Assembly (NCBI RefSeq): GCF_028554725.1
Contig: NC_071668.1
Coordinates: forward strand, 14,987,501-15,051,500
DNA from: Zeugodacus cucurbitae
Taxonomy: Eukaryota > Arthropoda > Insecta > Diptera > Tephritidae
Direction of reading: 5' to 3'
Length of the DNA stretch: 64,000 nt
Both the position numbers and the translations under genes were made by a program. Under the pieces are notes generated by a model. It saw only the letters and a list, made by a program, of their open reading frames with translations. It made no database searches and was not told the DNA's origin. Positions 33,971 through 45,078 of the stretch are shown in pieces. Numbering within the stretch: position 1 is the stretch's first letter; every line of letters starts with the position of its first letter.

Positions 33971-35734
33971 ACAGAAAATGGCCCTTTCTCCATTGATGCT
34001 GCCTTTCGATTGTCTGTTCTTGTTATTTCGCACGATTTTTGTTTATTTGAAAGGCAATTAAAAATCGCGTTGACAGCCGTTTATTGTTTTATTTGTTGTG
34101 TTTGTAGTCTAATTAGGAATTAATTGCTCGCGTACACTGTCTGCCACACGCACTTAATGGGCGCAGCAATCACACACATAAACATATAGTAAATATCTAG
34201 ATTTGGTAAGTGTTGTAGATTTAAGGAAAATTTTCCATGTTTTTTATTCACAAAATTTAAGATAAATTGCCTCAAAAAACGTCTGCGTAATGAATTTATT
34301 TATTTACTTATCAGCATTTTTTTAGTTGAAATTTTTAAGATTAATTGTATATTTTTCTTTTTAGAAATGAAAATAAGTAAATTATGCGATTAACGCTAAC
34401 ACTAACGCTTCAAAAATATACGAAATATTCAGTGTAAAATTCTAAATAAAAATTAAGATTTTGTGTTTTTGCGAAATGTTGCATAGTGTTAACTATTTTT
34501 TTACCTAAGGGTCACCTATTTCTCACTGAATTCCGCCATTTAAACTCTTGTATAGCAATCAAATCAATAAAAATGCGATATGGAACCACATCTAAAGAGT
34601 TCAATCACTCAATCATGATAGTTAAACAGAAGGCGGTAAAAAATCGAAGAATGGAATTGGCACCATTGCCTTCTAGATGAAATTGCATATCTGGTAAAAG
34701 CTCCGATGCATTGAAACGAGTTTGAATCATGAGATTCATATTACGTTCTCTAGATATGGGATATTATGTTCTCTAAAGAAAAAATTTGAGAAATCAGAGC
34801 AAAACCACACCGACTCGAATGTCATTTTGAAAGTCTGAACTTTACTTGTGTTCATCATAAATAAATGAGACTTCAAGAAAGCTTAAAGCTCAGTCTGTAT
34901 GTAAGATATCTCAAAGGATATAGGTGGAAATGTTTCTTAAATACTGTATTATGAAGTGCCAAATCGGTTCAGACCTTTCCTTAGTTCACTTAGACCACTA
35001 TGGTAAAATTTATTATATACATATCCACCGAGTACGAGATATTTCAATAAAATGGACGACAATAAGGAATTATATCGGTTCATATGTAAATTCCCCTGGC
35101 CTTAATATATAATATATTTTTTACATGTATTGGTCAACATTTAAAATATCTAGATTTCTTAAAATTACCTAAAAATTTATTCAAACGGTGTTTCCTTTTC
35201 TCAATATCCTAACATATTAAGATGATGAATTTCAACCTCTAATTTCAGTAAGGTACCGTACTTATCGAGATGGGTGCAAGATATTTCAACAAGATATTTA
35301 TGAGAGATTTTGATCAGTTCAAGACAAGATGATGTCTCTATGTTTTTATCTTCTTCAGTTGATACTAGTTCAATTGCTCCCTTAAATTCTTGATATTACT
35401 ATTTGCGTTTCAAGAGTAATAAGCTGAATGAAGTCTTAATGTAAACCAACCATTGTATGATATAATGGTTTCTAAAAGTTTAGGGAGGATGGAGTCATGT
35501 TCACGTAAGTGAGGAAAGCTTCTGACCGTCACTCGCTTGGAACCAGAAACGATTCTTTTGCATGTGGGTCAAACAGCTCACGACTTCCGGTTTTAATTCA
35601 AGTAACCAACAGACACCCATTTGGAGACGAGCTAAAGTGAAAAGTCGCATTCCGCTTAGGAGCTTAGGCCACATAAAACAACTTCACCAATGAAAAGAAT
35701 AAAACAGCCTCGGATGAGAGACCCCAATTTTGAT
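33971..35734. other. non-coding stretch
   Basis: No gene recognised. A plus-strand acceptor-like ATTTTTCTTTTTAG ending at 34365 precedes ATGAAAATAAGT, but that frame stops after eight codons. Confidence 0.45.
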
Positions 35735-36247
35735 GACGAACACTGCAAACGGATTAAGGACATCCAGCGCAGAATCACTATTGCCAACAGGTGCTACTTT
35801 GGACTGAGTAGATATTGAAAAGTAAAGTCCTCAGTGGACGAATAAGAACCAAATACTACAAGCCTCTCATCATTTCCATCATACTTTATGGTGCAGAAGC
35901 GTGGACGATGTAAACATCCGATGAGTCGGCTCTTGCAGTTTGCGAGAGAAAGGTTTTGCGGAAGATTTACGGTCCCTTTAACATTGGCATTGGGGAATAT
36001 CGCAGACGATGTAATGTTGTTATACGTGTTATACGACGACATTGGACGAAAGCGCTCCAGCTTTGAAAGTGTTCGATGCAGTACCTACTGGTGGGAGCCG
36101 AGGAAGAGGAAGAACTCCACTCCGTTTGAAGGGTCAGGTGGAGCAGGACATGGCTTCACTTTCCATTTCCAGGAATGAATGGCACGCTGTTGTGAACTCG
36201 GCTATAAACGCGTATGCGGTGCCTACACCAGTCAAGAAGAAGATTAG
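35735..36247 (+). pseudogene. LINE relic, reverse-transcriptase C-terminal tail
   Basis: Readable in shifting frames: IQRRITIANRCYFGLSR, then sequence matching the usual LLYGAEAWT box (TTTATGGTGCAGAAGCGTGG), then ELYxLYDDI-like text, and finally APALKVFDAVPTGGSRGRGR followed by QVEQDMASLSI. This order is the C-terminal tail of an RTE/CR1-like non-LTR reverse transcriptase that is widespread in flies. Frameshifts and stops (one right after FGLSRY) kill it. The same family appears at 63.31-63.69 kb on the same strand. Confidence 0.75.
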
Positions 36248-38083
36248 ATGAAACGGATATAAATATTCGAAGGACCCTCAAATTTAAGAATAATTTCTTT
36301 CTATCTTCCATAATTTATTTTTGGGTTATAATCAAGTATTTTAAGTACTCGCCATTACTTTGGATATGTTTTCCCTTAAGGACTTACAATTTACTATAGC
36401 GAAAATACCAGTTATGGATATGTTTTGAAAAAGCTTCCAAGGCTTTTAAGTCCATTAGACAGGAAGCACTTACAATCTATAAACTTCGTAAAGCCACTAG
36501 AGAATATAGAAATATTGTCAACTTGCTTCCTTACTCAAAAAATATCAGAGCATCAGCGCCTCAACAAAAGCCTTTTGGTCCATTACGAAGTTACATGGCT
36601 TAATGTGTTGAATACATTTCGTTTTCCCTACACATATCGCTGACACATTTATATGTATCAGTTGAATGCCTACAAATCGCCACTAATTCCTTAACGTAAA
36701 CGTGTGGGGATAAGTCACTTGGAATTTTAGCTGAGCTGAGCAGAGCAGTGAGCACACCTAGCGCCCACCATTTAATCGCTGGCAATCAGACAAGTTTTCG
36801 CTTTTGCTTTTCCAACACAAACTAGTAAAGCGGCCTGGAGCCGATTATTGGCGCACTAAAATCCTTAAAGTCGCAATGCTGCTGTCTGTGGTGGGAACCA
36901 TATTCATATCGCATAATCTGTGAGCAAATATGCAAAAATGCCAGCGACAAATCTGGATATGTGACTACATATCGACACATATAGTACTGCTGTACTTCCT
37001 TTAGGTCCGAAGTAATTCTTTTCACTCTTTTTCTTAAGCTTCTTATTTTTATTTTACTTATATGTGGTTGTTGTTGCTTTGAGTTCAGTGTTTAGCATCC
37101 TTAACGACATTCAAAATTCATTACAATTGTTATTGTTTTGAATACATATGTAAATATATATGTACAACTATAGAGACATATGGACCTACATATATAGACG
37201 ACTCGATTGTCTCGATGACTGCGAAAAGGGCACAACAACTGGAGCACAACACCCGAAGGCGTACAAACAACTACTAACTAACCTAGTACAACAATACAAT
37301 AATAACTACAACAACAACAACAACAAAAATTACAACAACAATTACAGCAACAACTACAACTTAACTAAATGTAGGGTGAGCCCCATATAGGCTATATCCC
37401 ACCAGCTTCTCCTTCACATTGCCTTCCAAAGCCCCATTCCATAGGCGTCTACTAGACGCGCTGCTCTCACTGAACTCAATGAAAGGGCGCTGTGGCCTAA
37501 AGCTCTTGCTGCAATTGCTTCTACAACTGCGTCTTGTATTGTATGTTCTTCCACATATGAGCCCTTTTATTGCTGTTGTTGTTGTGGACCAACTGTTGAC
37601 TGCTGCCTGCGTCCAGCAACAATATCAGTCGCGCCACATCAGTGCAAATACACAAAAAATAACAATCTTGCTAATTGGATGATTTTAGCATAAACAAATG
37701 TATTTCGAGCACACCGGCAGCATTGTCTACCATTTGTTTGGAGCTCATTGTTGGGGCGGCGCTCAAGCTTGGAAGAAATAAAATCAAATAAAAGCGCATT
37801 TATAGCTGGTCATATGTAAAATACTTATATAAATATAATGAATACACACATGCGACTTTTATTTTTACGGCTCAGCGCCTCCTCTATCAGATATGGCAGC
37901 GCTTTCAAGCAGTTTAGTTTAAAGTCACAAGTAGCTTTTGCCCATTTGCGGGAAGTAGAAACCTCAGATTTCAAAAAGGTGCTCATAAAGATCTTTTAGT
38001 CCTTCTAAGCTTGCAAACGTCGACTGTAAAACCTTCAGCGTTCTCGGTGGCGCCAAAATCGTTTGATAAATTGTCTATAGTGA
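36248..38083. other. non-coding stretch with a CAA microsatellite
   Basis: An AAC/CAA-rich run lies at 37285-37363. Short frames around it come from the repeat. No gene recognised. Confidence 0.5.
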
Positions 38084-38580
38084 TGAATAGTTCAGAGAGC
38101 GGTTGGATGCTGTATAAGGGACATCTCTGCTTCTATAGCGATGGACCAAAATGTGTTTAACGAGATTTTCCGTGGACATCGACATCGCACATCGATTTCT
38201 GATGATCCACACTCTAGTGTTGAGGTATAACGAAGGGTAACGTGACAAAAGTCCACGATTTCGTTCTGGCGAGCCCCGATTACAAGTTAGTGAGATAGTT
38301 GGATCTCTAGAGACAGCCTGATTCACATTCTGCATGAAATATTCAACATGAGAAGCGGTAATGTGCGCCCCTGGATTCACTGATACACACCAGAGACCAA
38401 GCAACAATCGAAATGGTGGAGTTCGTCCGACAAACCTGCTCCGAGAAGTCGAAGACTGTCTTATCACCCAGAAAAGTGATGGGCCACACTTTCTGGGATT
38501 CACAAGGCGCAATCTGTATCCTCTCAATGAGGAAACGGGCCCTATTATACTGAATTATTGGACTGATTTGTTGATGGTTT
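38084..38580 (+). pseudogene. mauritiana-type mariner relic with internal deletion
   Basis: Pieces in order: ISDDPHSS, then GEPRLQVSEIVG followed by DSLIHILHEIFNMR (the helix-turn-helix before the catalytic core), then WIH*YTPETKQQSK at 38372-38413, then KTVLSPRKVMGHTFWDSQGA and the GPIILNYWTDL (ELLDRL-type) segment. In intact mariners of this group a RWVPR...DETWIH stretch links the helix-turn-helix to WIHHYTPE. Here it is deleted, taking the first catalytic Asp. The second and third Asp regions are absent. A minus-strand 150-codon frame covering it is a shadow. Confidence 0.75.
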
Positions 38581-40916
38581 CCTGTATATATACAGAAAAT
38601 CTTCAACATTTATGTGACTCTAACTTATTCGTCGATAGTCCATTGGTTTCTATAACTTTTAATTTCGATGCTTTCGATTCGAATGAGATTTGAACAGGTC
38701 ACTCTGAATGACCCTAAAAACAGATCGCGGAAAGAATAGTCTGGACTGGATTCGAGCTTATGTAGAAAACGTGATCCAGCATGGCGTTATCACAAATTGT
38801 TTGTAGTTTCATCTCCATTTCCGGTAACTCTTCAGTGGTTAAAGTACTTGTTCTAAACTTCTGGTTGGTTGACGCGCTCGAAGGACAAAGGATATTATAT
38901 TATCCACACATCTGTATTACTTAAAAGAAAGGCCTCACAGTTTCTTCTACCACGTATTCACGCAAAGAATTCACTCTTCCACTAAAGTTTCGGACGTCCC
39001 CCAACCCTCTCTATCTCTTGGGTGCTTTACCTTCATTTCTACATGCCAAATGTTTGAATAAGTTTTGTATGCAAGCAATTTACAGCGATTATCATGTCAT
39101 TCAGTCAAATGCTAACTGTTTTAAATTTAAGCTACGTCCGGAGTCGATGCGATGGATGATCACGTTTCTGACAGGCCTGAGAGTGGATCATCAGCACCAC
39201 CATATCATAGTCAACAACAACGGAGCTGCAACAGTTAGGGAAATAAGACAATACAATACAATAATAATAATAATAACAGCAACAGCAAACAACAACAACT
39301 CTAAAATACTAGTAATAACAACAACAATAAGCTTAGCAATAAATTGCCCTTCCGAAGCAAACGTTGCAACGCCTTTATGAAGGAGCGTTGTGCTTGGAAG
39401 AGGGTCTTAACTGCAACTCCGCTGCTTCTACTTCTTCTTCGTCTCTGTTTTCTTTATATTTTTCGTCTGCCATCATTTGATTTGTCATTACTGTCATTGT
39501 GCGCTCGCTCGTGAGTATCAACGGCGCAACATGAAAATTACAATGATATGGCAACACCAGTGTTTATGTGTGTGTGCGTGTATATTATTACAATTTTTTT
39601 CATCTACGACCATTCAAAGCTTCAGCCATTACAATTTTATGCATTTATTACTTCACTTTTCAGCTATTCTCTTTTTACTACAACAACAACAGCAACACTT
39701 TTGTTGTAACTAAAAAATTTTTTAAGTAAATACCAACAATAAGCACCGCCTCCACCAAACGAACAACAACAACCAACCAACTGAGCTAAGTCGTGTGCAT
39801 CGCTCACCGCCGAAGACAATGACTCCTCGCCCCTCTTGCCATAATCAGCTCACCTCCGCTTATTTCCTCCGCTTTCTTATGCACAGCGCAATTTTCCATG
39901 CCTAACAAAAGGTCGGAAATAAAATGGAAAAAATTATACATAATAAGCATAATAGTTGGCATAACAAAGCCAACCATAAATACATACCCGTAAATATATA
40001 TATTTGTATGCATGAAGGTGTTTGTATTGTTGTTGTGCAGTTTGAAGAATTCCCGCCTCACAAAACCATTTTTAATATGAACCAAACTTGACATTTAAAT
40101 TATGGGAACAACACAATTTCAACAGGAAGGCATCTGTATCTTGTAGCTGTTGGCTCAAGCCGTATGGTGTATCTTCACGTTTAGTTTTATATTCACTTAC
40201 ATATATATTTATTATAATAGTTTACTTTTGTTGTTGTTTTTAATGTGGGTTATAAAAGTAGTTTGGAGTGTAGATTATAACCTTATAAGAATGAGTGTTA
40301 TTTGATGATTCTTCTATAAGTGAATTCGAAGAAGTTCAATTGTTTCAGCCTATAACTCTAAAGTTTCTGAAAAGTTTGATATTCTTCAAACCTTACTCTC
40401 TATATTAAGTTCCATAATGCTGATTAAAGTAATACATATCTTCATATATTCTAAATCCTGACAAATAACAGTACAAAATGAATATTTTTATCCACTTAGG
40501 ACTCGAATATAACCTGTACATATTCTACTACTAGCGTTTCGGCAACAAAACAATGTTCTGTGACCCCTAGTTTTTACTTCTTGTCACATTTTCTTTACCG
40601 ATGTTCCCTCTAAGGTTTACGAAAAGCAATACATTTTCCTTCTTTAACAGAATTTGTTGATCATGTTTTAGTACCAATTCGAAATGATTATTGATGGAAA
40701 CGTTTCACCAAACAAATATCCAAGGTCTTAAGACATTTTTCAGAAGTTCTCAACAAAATATGCTTAATAGACCTAAAATGGGTTCACACAACGAAAGCGA
40801 AAATAAGTGAAGAAAAATCTCTCTAAGGATCACAATATATTATGGTTGCAAATATCTCCCTTCCGCTTTTTTATCTTTATCCAATGCTCTTATAAAATGT
40901 GTTACATTGTTCGGAT
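38581..40916. other. non-coding stretch with CAA/ATA repeats
   Basis: AATA and CAA runs at about 39250-39335 and 39680-39700. A 120-codon frame at 39018-39380 is largely made of them. No gene recognised. Confidence 0.5.
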
Positions 40917-41509
40917 TTAGTTCAAATATGCGCCGTTTCGTTCATTAATCTGTTTCCATCTAGACGGCAACTTCCTAATACCCTCCTCGTAGAAGCCCCC
41001 CTCCTTATTTGCGAAGAACTCGGACAGCCATTTTTCACAAGTCTCTTTTGAGTTCACCTTTACACCACCAAGGGCGTTCGCCATGGAAAGGAGCATGTTG
41101 TAATCCGGGCTATATGGTGGATGCGATAAAACCTCCCATCCGAGTTCCCGTAGCTTCTGACGAGTCATCAACGAAGTGTGTGGTCTGGCGTTGTCCTGGT
41201 GGAACACTACACCCTTCCTGTTGGCCAATTCTGGACGCTTCTGGTCGATCGCCTGCTTCAAGCGGTCCAGTTGTTCGCAGTAGATGGTACAAATAAGCGT
41301 CTGGTCATACGTGAGCAGCTCATAGTGGATTATTCCCTTCCAATCCCACCAAACACACGGCAAAACCTTCCTGATCTCGTCAATCCCGACTTGGCCACTG
41401 TAGGCCTTCGACCACGACCGTTTTCGACCAGTCACCATCCGCTTCAAAAATGGGTCAAATTCGTTCCGTTTCAGCAGCATATCGCAGGCGTTGATTCGAT
41501 CCACAAGGC
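40917..41509 (-). pseudogene. irritans-type mariner transposase, truncated and internally deleted
   Basis: The minus-strand frame reads RINACDMLLKRNEFDPFLKR, VLPCVWWDWKGIIHYELL, GVVFHQDNARPHTSL and LGWEVLSHPPYSPD, ending GAYLN. These are hallmark motifs of DD34D mariner transposases of the irritans group. The second catalytic Asp (HQDN) is present. The first is lost: text jumps from MVTG to RKRSWSK, removing the DEKW box. The third is lost too: SPD runs straight into YNMLLSMAN, removing APSDYHLF. Both deletions keep the frame open, giving 202 codons. The N-terminal DNA-binding domain is missing, cut at the junction with the DD41D element next to it. It cannot catalyse transposition. Confidence 0.88.
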
Positions 41510-42729
41510 TCTGTAGCGGTGTCAAAGAGAAAGATGCTCAGTATGCTTTGACATTTCATCATGAATAGACTTACTAACGAGCAACGCTTGCAAATCATTG
41601 AATTTTATTACCAAAATCAGTGTTCGGTTCGAAATGTGTTTCGCGCTTTACGTCCGATTTATGGTCTACATAATCGACCAAGTGAGCAAACAATTAATGC
41701 GATTGTGACCAAGTTTCGCACTCAGTTTACTTTATTGGACATTAAACCAACCACACGAATGCGTACAGTGCGTACAGAAGAGAATATTGCGTCTGTTTCT
41801 GAGAGTGTGGCTGAAGACCGTGAAATGTCGATTCGTCGCCGTTCGCAGCAATTGGGTTTGTGTTATTCGACCACATGGAAGATTTTACGCAAAGATCTTG
41901 GTGTAAAACCGTATAAAATACAGCTCGTGCAAGAACTGAAGCCGAACGATCTGCCACAACGTCGAATTTTCAGTGAATGGGCCCTAGAAAAGTTGGCAGA
42001 AAATCCGCTTTTTTATCGACAAATTTTGTTCAGCGATGAGGCTCATTTCTGGTTGAATGGCTACGTAAATAAGCAAAATTGCCGCATTTGGGGTGAAGAG
42101 CAACCAGAAGCCGTTCAAGAACTGCCCATGCATCCCGAAAAATGCACTGTTTGGTGTGGTTTGTACGCTGGTGGAATCATTGGACCGTATTTTTTCAAAG
42201 ATGCTGTTGGACGCAACGTTACGGTGAATGGCGATCGCTATCGTTCGATGCTAACAAACTTTTTGTTGCCAAAAATGGAAGAACTGAACTTGGTTGACAT
42301 GTGGTTTCAACAAGATGGCGCTACATGCCACACAGCTCGCGATTCTATGGCCATTTTGAGGGAAAACTTCGGAGAACAATTCATCTCAAGAAATGGACCC
42401 GTAAGTTGGCCACCAAGATCATGCGATTTAACGCCTTTAGACTATTTTTTGTGGGGCTACGTCAAGTCTAAAGTCTACAGAAATAAGCCAGCAACTATTC
42501 CAGCTTTGGAAGACAACATTTCCGAAGAAATTCGGGCTATTCCGGCCGAAATGCTCGAAAAAGTTGCCCAAAATTGGACTTTCCGAATGGACCACCTAAG
42601 ACGCAGCCGCGGTCAACATTTAAATGAAATTATCTTCAAAAAGTAAATGTCATGAACCAATCTAACGTTTCAAATAAAGAACCGATGAGATTTTGCAAAG
42701 TTATCAAGCTCTTAAAAAATCACCCTTTA
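41510..42729 (+). mobile_element. DD41D (rosa-like) mariner element, 5' end missing
   Basis: The element holds an intact transposase gene. Its right end is TCTTAAAAAATCACCCTTTA (42710-42729), that is TAAAGGGTGATTTTTTAAGA in reverse. No matching inverted end exists on the left: only about 50 bp of leader precede the ATG before sequence from the irritans-type mariner begins, near 41509. With one end gone the copy should not move by itself, though its protein could act on others. Confidence 0.8.
41561..42646 (+). CDS. DD41D mariner-family transposase, intact (361 aa)
   Basis: A cut-and-paste transposase of the IS630-Tc1-mariner superfamily. Residues 1-55 (starting MNRLTNEQRLQIIEFY) form a first helix-turn-helix and residues ~85-115 (IRRRSQQLGL...STTWKILR) a second, for binding the inverted ends. 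The catalytic core shows ILFSDEAHFW (Asp159), WFQQDGATCHTA (Asp252) and SCDLTPLDYFLWGY (Asp294). Exactly 41 residues separate the second and third Asp, the DD41D signature known from the rosa group of Ceratitis rosa. The end RRSRGQHLNEIIFKK is shared with the relic at 28.9 kb. Length is normal for the family and there are no stops or frameshifts. The ATG at 41561 is the first in frame. All three catalytic residues are present, so the protein may be active; whether it is transcribed is unknown, since the 5' end is cut. Confidence 0.95.
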   Translation: MNRLTNEQRLQIIEFYYQNQCSVRNVFRALRPIYGLHNRPSEQTINAIVTKFRTQFTLLDIKPTTRMRTVRTEENIASVSESVAEDREMSIRRRSQQLGLCYSTTWKILRKDLGVKPYKIQLVQELKPNDLPQRRIFSEWALEKLAENPLFYRQILFSDEAHFWLNGYVNKQNCRIWGEEQPEAVQELPMHPEKCTVWCGLYAGGIIGPYFFKDAVGRNVTVNGDRYRSMLTNFLLPKMEELNLVDMWFQQDGATCHTARDSMAILRENFGEQFISRNGPVSWPPRSCDLTPLDYFLWGYVKSKVYRNKPATIPALEDNISEEIRAIPAEMLEKVAQNWTFRMDHLRRSRGQHLNEIIFKK

Positions 42730-44561
42730 CGTTTTTGTTTTTGCTTTCCATAACAAGTTGGTAAGTTTCATCAGCTGATTGATATTTTAGCAGCGACATC
42801 TACCGTAGCTCTTTTATTAAAAAATTCAGCCAATCTCATACAAAGAATGTATATCGTACGTCTTTGTCGCAGAGTTGCATTTGATTTACAAGTCGATTTA
42901 AATCGTTACTCGTGAAGTTCTATAATGCATACCGAGGATTGAGAAATTAAAAATAAGTATGCATTTGAAAGAGAAGTCAAGTTCATTTCCTCGAGAATTA
43001 CAACTGACCTGAGCTTTCATCAACTTGTTTAAAATAGATTTTAAAATACATATTAGTGTTTGAATTAATATTTAAATTTTACCGATTTTTAAAGCCCCAT
43101 CGTAAATTTGCATATATTAAATCTCCTCAGAACTCCAACTCACACAAGTAATGATTATAATGATTACAGTATCGATGATTATTGAATAACTACCGACAAT
43201 AAGTGGCAGATAAGTAGGTACATGAAAATTAAAAATGAATGAAAAAACACAGCAAAAGGGTAAATAAAAATGCATTTAATTAAAAACGCCGGAATAAAAA
43301 ATAAAAAGCAAAAAGAGATTGACTATAATGCATGCTGATGTATATGAATATATAATATAACTGCAAATGAGTATGGCATGAGCAATAATAACAACTGTCA
43401 GATAATTAAATTATTTAAACAACAACAAACATGCGCACACATGCAATATGGCAACCCCCTCTCCCGCCCACACTCTCCCACTTTAACACGCCGCCCACAC
43501 TGAGCGCTGGCATTGATTGGGCATTGACTGACAGCTAACTGCCAATGTGTGTGCGTGTATTGTTGTATATGTACAAGTTGTGTGTTTATTGTATTGCTCG
43601 CCAGCAAATTATAGACTTTTAATAATTGCAATGCATTACTTTTTTTAATCGCTCGGCAGTTTATACAATTTTTTTGCATTTATTTTTTTTTTTTATTGAC
43701 ATATAGTACATATATGTATATATGTACGAGTAATACATATGGTATGTCCATTATTTTTTTTATTTTCTCGCTGAATCACCGTGTTTTCATAGTTGCAACC
43801 CACTCAATTATCATAAAATCAACATGACTGTGATTATCGCGCGTTGACGCCGCTGCTGGCGTGTATTCATACAATATATAAAAAAATAAACTTTTTAAGC
43901 GTGCAAAAAAAGTACTGTTATTGAAAAACTCTGCACATATATCAATAAAAATATGTAAATTTAAAAATGGCGTACACTTAAGCACACACAAGTAGTTGTT
44001 TATAAATGCATAAAATTATAGGCTACCCAGTAGGAATTGCGACAACAACAACTATAAGGAAAAAATTATAAAATATTGAAAGCAGTTCAAAATTTCTCTA
44101 GCATCTGCAATTAAAGCTTCCTTCTAATATAATTCTAAAAAGTTTTGTCAATCTATAAATAGCATCGAACATCCCTGAGTATGTTTAGTCAACATAAAGT
44201 TAAATCGATCAATTGGTGACCTTTATAGAATATGTAGAGTAAATTTCGTCCCAGAGGTCATATAATTAATAATTTTTATTCGAAACTAATAGTGTTTTCT
44301 TTTCTCGATGAAAATGCTGCCTTTTTATATTTCAACATTATACACACACTGCATTACCTCTTTCCATTTTTTACATAATAAAAGAACAAACAAATGTCTT
44401 CCTATTATGCTGGCCAACACTCACTCCTAATAAGTCTGGCTTCCTGTTAATCCCAATTTTTCGGTCCTTCTATTGAATTTTTTTAGATTTTTTTTCTACG
44501 ACCAGTAAATAACTAGAGCCTTCATTTATTAACATATATTACGACAGTATTAACATAAATT
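42730..44561. other. non-coding stretch
   Basis: No gene recognised. T-runs at 43680-43696 and TACATATATG-type words. Confidence 0.5.
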
Positions 44562-45078
44562 TTAAGAGGTACAGCGTTCTGAACACCCCGCCTCGAAAAA
44601 ATGGGATTCCTTCACGATTCCGGCTGATTCGCTTATCGGAAACGAAAAAAATTAACGGCGTTTTGATCTGTAAGCTTAAATGCATGAAACGTGCTACAAT
44701 CAAGTGGATATACCAAAAATTGGACTTTTGGTAGACATTTGAAAAAATTTCGAATTTTGTGTTTTTTTTCAGATTTTTTGCTGCAAAAAGTTCGACATTT
44801 TTGGAATTTTTGATTAAAAACAGAGCGTACACGTCCTGAGTGTACCCAACAAATTTCAAGTCATTCGGTCAAGTTTGATAAGCACAGTTTTGAGAAAAAC
44901 GAGTTCAAAGTTTCCAGCTGCCAACTTAACGCTTCGAACAGCTCATTCTTCTTGCTGTTTTATCTTTAAAACGACTTCGGATTTCTAAAAATAATTTTAC
45001 TACCGTATTCTAGACATGTTAAAAAAGCAATTTATGCTAAACTTTTTTTGAGCCCTTCACATGGAATGACCTCCTTAA
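44562..45078. mobile_element. probable TTAA MITE, ~517 bp
   Basis: TTAA at 44562 (TTAAGAGGTACAGCG) and 45075 (reverse TTAAGGAGGTCATTCCATG) bound a homopolymer-rich block. The ends match only over about 10 bases with one indel. The interior has the GTGTACCCAACAAATTTCAA and TTTGAGAAAAACGAGTTCAA texture common in insect MITEs. A 106-codon minus frame inside is an artefact. Confidence 0.45.

Noticed and set aside
38075..38527. 150-codon minus-strand frame
   Set aside because: Shadow of a plus-strand mariner relic that explains the sequence better.
39018..39380. 120-codon plus-strand frame
   Set aside because: Mostly AATA/CAA repeat translation, with no domain.
44539..44859. 106-codon minus-strand frame
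   Set aside because: Lies inside a TTAA MITE; no homology to a protein family.
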